NCBI RefSeq assembly: GCF_015477605.1
Contig: NZ_JADLQX010000024.1
Location: 1-64,000, forward strand
DNA from: Nocardia amamiensis
GTDB taxonomy: Bacteria > Actinomycetota > Actinomycetes > Mycobacteriales > Mycobacteriaceae
Length of the DNA stretch: 64,000 nt
Direction: 5' to 3'
Shown: positions 58,900 through 64,000 of the stretch, one piece after another
Position numbering within the stretch: position 1 is the stretch's first letter
How the letters are laid out: the number at the start of each line of letters is the position of its first letter
The notes under the pieces: generated by a model
Database searches by the model: none
The model's input: only the letters and a program-made list of their open reading frames with translations
Told to the model about the DNA's origin: nothing
Made by a program: the position numbers and the translations under genes

Positions 58900-59087
58900 A
58901 GTGGGTTCCACCATGGCCGACATTGGCCGTGCTGTCCAGCGGGCCAATTATAGCGACCGTCCAGGTCGCTGGTTTCTTAGCAGTAGCAACGTTTCAGCCA
59001 CCCCGAGACCGTAGTCGACGCACTGTGCTGATCCGCGGCCCAGAATATCCGCCCAAACCCGACCGGGCCACGGAATACTCGCCGAAC

Positions 59088-59093
59088 TACGCT
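59088..59093 (+). promoter_or_regulatory. -10 box of the CopD/CtaG gene
   Basis: TACGCT ends 7 bases before the ATG at 59101 and no Shine-Dalgarno sequence is present, indicating a leaderless transcript. Confidence 0.45.
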
Positions 59094-59100
59094 CAGTCGC

Positions 59101-61134
59101 ATGTCGTCCGCGTCTACCCCGTCCGCCGCTCCCGATGCCGAGGCTTCCCGGTCCGGAGCGACGTTCGCGGCGGTCACGGCGTTGTCCGGGGCAGTCGCGG
59201 CCGTGGTCGCGGCACTGGTGGTGGGGCTGTCCGCGGCGCAGGCGCTGAGCTTGCTCGGCATTCCGGACCCGGGCGCGTCGACCACCTACGGCCTGCCCGC
59301 GGTCCGTGCGCTGGCCGATCTGTCCGCGGCGCTGACGGTCGGCTCTTTGCTGTTCGCGGCGTTCTTGGCGCCGCCACAGCCGAACGGCCTGCTGGACGTC
59401 GGCGGATACCGCGCGGTGCGGAGGGCATCGAACTTCGCGCTGGTCTGGGCGTGTTGCGCGGCGCTGCTCGTGCCGCTCACCGTCTCCGACACAACGGGCC
59501 AGCCGGTGACCGGCATCCTCCGCCCGGAGAGTCTGTGGCGGGCGATCGCGCAGGTCGAATTGGCCGGTGCCTGGCGCACCACCGTGATCTTCGCGCTGAT
59601 CGTCGCGGTCGGGTGCAGGTTGGCGTTGCGCTGGGGCTGGACGCCTGCGTTGTTCGGCGCCTCGATCCTCACGATGATGCCGTTGGCGTTGACCGGACAT
59701 TCGTCCTCGGGTGGATCGCACGATGTCGCCACCAACAGCCTTATCCTGCACCTGGTTTCGTCCGCGGTCTGGGTGGGCGGACTGTTCGCGGTGCTGGCGC
59801 ATGCCCTGCGCAGCGGGGCGCACACCGATGTGGCGGCTCGGCGTTTCTCGCTGACCGCGACCGTCGCCTTCGCCGTGATCGCGGTCAGCGGCGTGCTCAA
59901 CTCGTGGGTGCGGGTACCACTGGACGAACTTTTCACCAGCACTTACGGCAGGCTGGTGCTGGCCAAAGCCGCCGCGTTGGTGCTGCTGGGGGTTTTCGGC
60001 TACCTCCAGCGCCGCGCCGCGCTGCCCGCTCTGGCGGCGGATGCCGGCGATCGTGCGGCGCTGGTCCGGTACGCGGGCGTCGAGGTGTTGATCTTCGCCG
60101 CGACCGTCGGACTCGCCGTAGGGCTCGGGCGCACGCCGCCGCCACCGCCCGACTCGGTCCCCACGCCGGCCGAAGTGGAACTCGGCTACAACTTGGCCGG
60201 GCCTCCGACCCTCGCGCGGCTGCTGTTCGACTGGCGGTTCGACCTGATCTTCGGAACGCTGTCGATCGTGCTTGCGGTGCTGTATCTGCTCGGTGTGCGG
60301 CGGCTGCGTGCGCGCGGGGACGCGTGGCCGGTCGGGCGCACGTTCGCCTGGCTGTCCGGCTGCGTGGTGCTGCTGATCGCTACCTCCTCCGGAGTCGGCC
60401 GGTATTCGCCCGCGATGTTCAGCGTGCACATGGGTGCGCACATGGCGCTGTCGATGCTGGCGCCGATCCTGTTCGCGCTGGGTGGGGTGGTGACGCTGGC
60501 GCTGCGGGCGCTGAAGCCCGCCGGCCGCGGCGGCGTGCCGGGTCCGCGGGAATGGCTCCTGGCGGCAGTGCACAACCCGGTGTCGCGTTTCCTGACCCAT
60601 CCGGTCGTCGCCTCGGCGATCTTCGTCGCCGGTTTCTACGCGCTGTACCTGGGCGGCATCTTCGACACCTACGCCGACTCGCACGCGGCGCACCTGTTGA
60701 TGAACCTGCACTTCTTGCTCAGCGGTTACCTGTTCTACTGGGTGGTGATCGGCATCGATCCCAAACCTCGGCAGGTGCAGCCGCTGACCAAGCTCGCCAT
60801 GGTGTTCGGCTCGCTGCCGTTCCACGCGTTCTTCGGGATCGCGCTGATGAGCATGGCCACGGTGCTGGGCGGCTGGTTCTACCGCGGTCTCGGCCTCGGC
60901 TGGAACGCCGACCTGCTCGGCGACCAGCGCACCGGCGGCAGCCTGGCCTGGGCCAGCGGCGAGGTTCCCCTGGTGGTGGTGATGCTGGCGTTGCTGATCC
61001 AATGGTCTCGCAGCGACCAGCGGCTCGCGCAGCGCACCGACCGAGCCGCCGAACGCGACAACGACGCCGCCCTCGCCGCACACAACGCCATGTTCGCCGA
61101 ACTGGCCAAGCGAGATGGAGAAGTGCGTAAGTGA
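59101..61134 (+). CDS. CopD-CtaG fusion membrane protein
   Basis: A 677-residue protein with about 14 transmembrane segments. The N-terminal half (about 60-340) is a CopD-like copper-resistance domain (HLVSSAVWVGGLFAVLAHAL with conserved His and Trp). The C-terminal half (about 400-640) is CtaG, cytochrome c oxidase assembly factor, with FSVHMGAHMALSMLAPIL and HAAHLLMNLHFLLSGYLFYW. It probably moves copper to cytochrome oxidase. The same fusion is found in mycobacteria (Rv0102). Confidence 0.9.
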   Translation: MSSASTPSAAPDAEASRSGATFAAVTALSGAVAAVVAALVVGLSAAQALSLLGIPDPGASTTYGLPAVRALADLSAALTVGSLLFAAFLAPPQPNGLLDVGGYRAVRRASNFALVWACCAALLVPLTVSDTTGQPVTGILRPESLWRAIAQVELAGAWRTTVIFALIVAVGCRLALRWGWTPALFGASILTMMPLALTGHSSSGGSHDVATNSLILHLVSSAVWVGGLFAVLAHALRSGAHTDVAARRFSLTATVAFAVIAVSGVLNSWVRVPLDELFTSTYGRLVLAKAAALVLLGVFGYLQRRAALPALAADAGDRAALVRYAGVEVLIFAATVGLAVGLGRTPPPPPDSVPTPAEVELGYNLAGPPTLARLLFDWRFDLIFGTLSIVLAVLYLLGVRRLRARGDAWPVGRTFAWLSGCVVLLIATSSGVGRYSPAMFSVHMGAHMALSMLAPILFALGGVVTLALRALKPAGRGGVPGPREWLLAAVHNPVSRFLTHPVVASAIFVAGFYALYLGGIFDTYADSHAAHLLMNLHFLLSGYLFYWVVIGIDPKPRQVQPLTKLAMVFGSLPFHAFFGIALMSMATVLGGWFYRGLGLGWNADLLGDQRTGGSLAWASGEVPLVVVMLALLIQWSRSDQRLAQRTDRAAERDNDAALAAHNAMFAELAKRDGEVRK

Positions 61135-62099
61135 GTGAACGCGCCACCACGGTCTCCGCACACAGACCGGTCGGGCGGGTGCAACGGTCGGACGTGCGAA
61201 GCGCGCGCAGGCGGATGGCCGGGCAGATTCGCAAAACCCCGGTCTTCCACACGTCCGTCGCGAGCCCGTCCGGTCCGGTGCCGGTGACGCTGAAGCTCGA
61301 GCACCTCCAGCACGCCGGGACGTTCAAGGTACGCGGCAGCCTGAACGCGCTGCTGGAGTCGGGGCAGGGCATCGATCAGGTCGTCATCGCGTCCGGCGGC
61401 AACGCGGGCATCGCGGCCGCGCTGGCCGCCGCGCGACTGGGCAAGTCCTGCACCGTGGTGGTGCCGGAGACCGCGCCGCACACCAAGGTCGCGGCGATGT
61501 GGTCGCACGGCGCCGAAGTGCTCTGGTATGGAACCAGCTACGCCGAGGCGCGGCGGCACGCGACCGAACTGGCCGCCGATCGCGGTGCGCTGCTACTGCA
61601 CGCCTATGACCTGCCCGCGGTGGTCGCCGGGATCGGCGTGATCGGGCTGGAGCTCGAGGAGCAGGTGCGCGGACGACCGCCGGTGCTGGCCGCGGTGGGC
61701 GGCGGCGGGTTGGTCGCCGGGATCGCGGCCGCACTCGGGCGCCGTCAGCAGGTGATCGGGATCGAGCCCGAGGGGGCCGCCATCCTCGGTGCGGCGCTAG
61801 AGGCGGACCATCCCGTGGATGTGGCCGGCTCCCGCGTCACCGTGGATTCGCTCGGCCCGACCCGGATCGGTGACATCGCGCTCGAGGTCGCCCGCCGCAA
61901 CCGTGTGCGGTCGCTGCTGGTCAGCGAGGATGCGATCGGCGCGGCGCGCGAGTACCTGTGGCGCGAGTTCCGCATCCTGGTCGAGTTGACGGGGGCCGCG
62001 GCGCTGGCCGCCATTCACAGCGGCGCGTACGTCCCCGCGCCGGATGAGCGGCCGATCGTCGTCCTGTGCGGTGCGAACACCGACGTGGCTGTGTTCTGA
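61131..62099 (+). CDS. PLP-dependent serine/threonine dehydratase
   Basis: A 322-residue fold type II PLP enzyme. The Schiff-base Lys is in TFKVRGS (about residue 65), the phosphate-binding loop is AAVGGGGLVAG (about 182-192), and SGGNAGIAAA binds the cofactor side. It deaminates L-threonine or L-serine to 2-oxo acids. It lacks the C-terminal ACT domain of biosynthetic threonine deaminase, so it is a catabolic or broad-specificity form. The GTG overlaps the CtaG stop by 4 bases. Confidence 0.85.
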   Translation: MSERATTVSAHRPVGRVQRSDVRSARRRMAGQIRKTPVFHTSVASPSGPVPVTLKLEHLQHAGTFKVRGSLNALLESGQGIDQVVIASGGNAGIAAALAAARLGKSCTVVVPETAPHTKVAAMWSHGAEVLWYGTSYAEARRHATELAADRGALLLHAYDLPAVVAGIGVIGLELEEQVRGRPPVLAAVGGGGLVAGIAAALGRRQQVIGIEPEGAAILGAALEADHPVDVAGSRVTVDSLGPTRIGDIALEVARRNRVRSLLVSEDAIGAAREYLWREFRILVELTGAAALAAIHSGAYVPAPDERPIVVLCGANTDVAVF

Positions 62100-62259
62100 C
62101 CGAGCGCCTATGAAGGATCCGATTTTCACAAGTCGGACAGTTGTGCACATTCGCGGATCGAGTCTCCCGCCGCGCGTGGATTCCGAGCACGCTGGAGGTG
62201 CCCTCCTGGAGGGGGAGGAAATCCGGACCAGCCCGGATCCGAATGCGAAGGGGCCAACC

Positions 62260-62757
62260 ATGTACGAGGCGAACGCGACCGTCATCGGAACGATCGCTAC
62301 TCATCCGATCAAGCGGGATCTGACCAATGGCGAACAGGTGGTCACGTTCCGGCTGGCGAGTAACTCCCGCAGGCTCGAGCACAGCTCGGGGCAGTGGGTG
62401 GACAACGGCACGCTGTATCTCACCGTCAGCTGCTGGCGCAGGTTGGTGGCGGGGGTCGACGCGTCCCTGCGCCGCGGCGACCCGATCATCGCCTACGGTC
62501 AGTTGCGCTCGCACGAATACCGCAGCAAGGACGGCGTCGAGCGCCGGGATCTGGAGATGCGTGCCACCGCGGTCGGCCCAGACCTGTCCCGCTGTGCCGC
62601 GCAGGTGACGCGATGGTCCGATCCGGCCCCGCGGAATACTTCGGCGGGTTCGAGCGCTGACAATCGGGAGCCGGCCGGCGGCGCGCTGGGGGAGGACGTC
62701 GCGGCCGTAGGCTCCACACCTCCCCGCGGCAGCGCGCCCGAGCCCGTCGGTACTTGA
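62260..62757 (+). CDS. ssbB: Single-stranded DNA-binding protein paralogue (SsbB-like)
   Basis: A 165-residue protein with one OB fold (residues 1-110): NATVIGTIATHPIKRDLTNG, VTFRLASNSRR, YLTVSCWRRLVAG and IIAYGQLRSHEYRSKDG. The tail is Ser/Pro/Gly-rich and lacks the acidic DDDIPF-type tip of the main SSB, as in actinobacterial SsbB paralogues. M. tuberculosis has the same pairing of an ssb paralogue (Rv2478c) and ettA (Rv2477c). AAGGGG precedes the ATG. Confidence 0.9.
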   Translation: MYEANATVIGTIATHPIKRDLTNGEQVVTFRLASNSRRLEHSSGQWVDNGTLYLTVSCWRRLVAGVDASLRRGDPIIAYGQLRSHEYRSKDGVERRDLEMRATAVGPDLSRCAAQVTRWSDPAPRNTSAGSSADNREPAGGALGEDVAAVGSTPPRGSAPEPVGT

Positions 62758-62823
62758 TCGCATGACCGGTTTTCGTCCGGCGGCAGTGGTAGCTCTGCTT
62801 CGTCCTCTCGTTTCCCGCACCGA

Positions 62824-62829
62824 TAGGCT
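62824..62829 (+). promoter_or_regulatory. -10 box of ettA
   Basis: TAGGCT ends 8 bases before the ATG at 62838, with no Shine-Dalgarno sequence. Probable leaderless start. Confidence 0.45.
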
Positions 62830-62837
62830 GCACACTT

Positions 62838-64000
62838 ATGGCTGAGTTCATTTACCAGATGAAGAAGGTTCGCAAGGCGCACGGCGACAAAGTCGTGCTC
62901 GACGATGTCACCTTGAACTTCCTTCCCGGCGCCAAGATCGGCGTCGTCGGCCCGAACGGCGCGGGTAAATCCAGCGTGCTGAAGATCATGGCCGGACTGG
63001 ACCAGCCGAACAACGGTGACGCGTTCCTCGCCGCCGGCGCCACGGTCGGCATCCTCCAGCAGGAGCCCCCGCTGAACGAGGAGAAGACCGTCCGCGGCAA
63101 CGTCGAGGAGGGTCTCGGCGAGATCAAGGTCAAGCTGGACCGGTTCAACGAGATCGCCGAGCTGATGGCCACCGACTACTCCGACGAGCTCATGGACGAG
63201 ATGGGCAAGCTCCAGGAGGAGCTGGACCACGCCGACGCGTGGGACATCGACTCGCAGCTCGAGCAGGCGATGGACGCGCTGCGCTGCCCGCCGCCGGACG
63301 AGCCGGTCACCACTCTCTCCGGTGGTGAGCGCCGCCGGGTCGCGCTGTGCAAGCTGCTGCTGAGCAAGCCCGACCTGCTGCTGCTCGACGAGCCGACCAA
63401 CCACTTGGACGCGGAGAGCGTGAACTGGCTCGAGCAGCATCTCGCGCAGTACCAGGGCGCCGTGCTGGCGGTCACCCACGACCGGTACTTCCTGGACAAC
63501 GTCGCGCAGTGGATTCTCGAGCTCGACCGCGGCCGTGCCTACCCCTACGAGGGCAACTACTCCACCTACTTGGAGAAGAAGGCCGAGCGCCTCGAGGTGC
63601 AGGGCAAGAAGGACCAGAAGCTGCAGAAGCGGCTCAAGGAAGAACTCGCCTGGGTGCGTTCCGGAGCCAAGGCCAGGCAGGCGAAGAACAAGGCCCGCCT
63701 CGGTCGGTACGAGGAGATGGCGGCCGAGGCCGAGAAGATGCGGAAGCTGGACTTCGAAGAGATCCAGATTCCGCACGGCCCGCGTCTGGGCAACGTGGTG
63801 GTGGAGGTCGAGCACTTGGACAAGGGCTTCGGCGACCGCCAGCTGATCAAAGATCTGTCGTTCACCCTGCCCCGCAATGGCATCGTCGGTGTCATCGGGC
63901 CGAACGGTGTCGGCAAGACCACGCTGTTCAAGACCATCGTGGGGCTCGAGCAGCCCGACAGCGGCGAAGTGAAGGTCGGCGAGACGGTCCAGCTGAGCTA
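62838..64000 (+). CDS. ettA: Energy-dependent translational throttle protein EttA (partial at window end)
   Basis: ABC-F ATPase, 387 codons present and open to the window edge (full length is usually about 555). First ATPase domain: Walker A GPNGAGKSS (39-47), signature LSGGERRRV, Walker B LLLLDEPTNHLD and THDRYFLDN. The arm and linker follow (KKDQKLQKRLKEELAWVRSG), then the second Walker A GPNGVGKTT. EttA binds the ribosomal E site and links translation to the ATP/ADP ratio. M. tuberculosis Rv2477c is the counterpart. No transmembrane segments. Confidence 0.94.
   Translation, partial: MAEFIYQMKKVRKAHGDKVVLDDVTLNFLPGAKIGVVGPNGAGKSSVLKIMAGLDQPNNGDAFLAAGATVGILQQEPPLNEEKTVRGNVEEGLGEIKVKLDRFNEIAELMATDYSDELMDEMGKLQEELDHADAWDIDSQLEQAMDALRCPPPDEPVTTLSGGERRRVALCKLLLSKPDLLLLDEPTNHLDAESVNWLEQHLAQYQGAVLAVTHDRYFLDNVAQWILELDRGRAYPYEGNYSTYLEKKAERLEVQGKKDQKLQKRLKEELAWVRSGAKARQAKNKARLGRYEEMAAEAEKMRKLDFEEIQIPHGPRLGNVVVEVEHLDKGFGDRQLIKDLSFTLPRNGIVGVIGPNGVGKTTLFKTIVGLEQPDSGEVKVGETVQLS

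Noticed and set aside
58563..61130. 855-codon plus-strand frame overlapping CtaG
   Set aside because: Arg/Gly-rich product without hydrophobic segments; runs through tRNA-Arg antisense and is out of frame with the clear CopD/CtaG protein.

Overview
The window is high-GC actinobacterial DNA from a mycolic-acid-containing genus, most likely Nocardia or a close relative. The host part carries close counterparts of mycobacterial genes: an L,D-transpeptidase with the LdtMt2 catalytic residue numbering, oligoribonuclease, a CmrA-type mycolate reductase, a DesA3-type desaturase with its reductase, and an ssb paralogue next to ettA. The genus is inferred from gene content only.

Positions 1 to about 40,640 are most of a temperate siphovirus prophage whose left end lies outside the window. 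Almost all of it is read leftwards (minus strand). From right to left: a divergent repressor/cro-like switch against the tRNA-Lys gene (39.9-40.7 kb); small membrane and hypothetical early genes; a replication block (35.4-38.3 kb) with a replisome-organizer gene carrying an internal palindromic iteron cluster and a DEDD exonuclease; an operon with a DUF2637-like protein, a RusA-like resolvase and zinc-ribbon proteins (30.7-35.2 kb); an accessory island (25.9-30.6 kb) with a Fic protein, a DNA methyltransferase, an Acb2-like cyclic-nucleotide sponge, an HslV/proteasome-like hydrolase and an HNH nuclease; a stand-alone prim-pol; terminase small and large subunits; portal, MuF-like protein, scaffold, decoration protein and major capsid protein; connectors; major tail protein; tail assembly chaperones joined by a -1 frameshift; a 1,413-residue tape measure with a lytic transglycosylase domain; tail-tip proteins; an amidase endolysin with holin and small membrane proteins; then glycine- or alanine-rich minor tail proteins. 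Two plus-strand genes of unknown function lie at the left edge. Integrase and lysin B are not seen and may lie left of the window.

The phage is integrated at the 3' end of tRNA-Lys(CTT). The plus-strand HTH gene next to it reads into the tRNA and takes its last 11 codons and stop from it. This is the arrangement of integration-dependent immunity systems (BPs, Brujita, Charlie), in which integration truncates and so stabilises the repressor.

From 40.7 kb the host chromosome follows: ldt, tRNA-His, orn, a lysA-like remnant, cmrA, a dienoyl-CoA reductase (FadH type), a PadR regulator with a palindromic operator, a UMF1-type MFS transporter, a TetR regulator divergent from a ferredoxin reductase/fatty acid desaturase operon, a DUF4254 protein, a frameshifted Excalibur-like secreted protein, a DUF4389 protein, an ABC-2 exporter operon, a class II glutamine amidotransferase, tRNA-Arg(TCT), a CopD/CtaG membrane protein, a Ser/Thr dehydratase, an ssb paralogue and the start of ettA. 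Several host and phage genes have a -10 box 6-8 bases before the start codon and no Shine-Dalgarno sequence, which suggests leaderless mRNAs.
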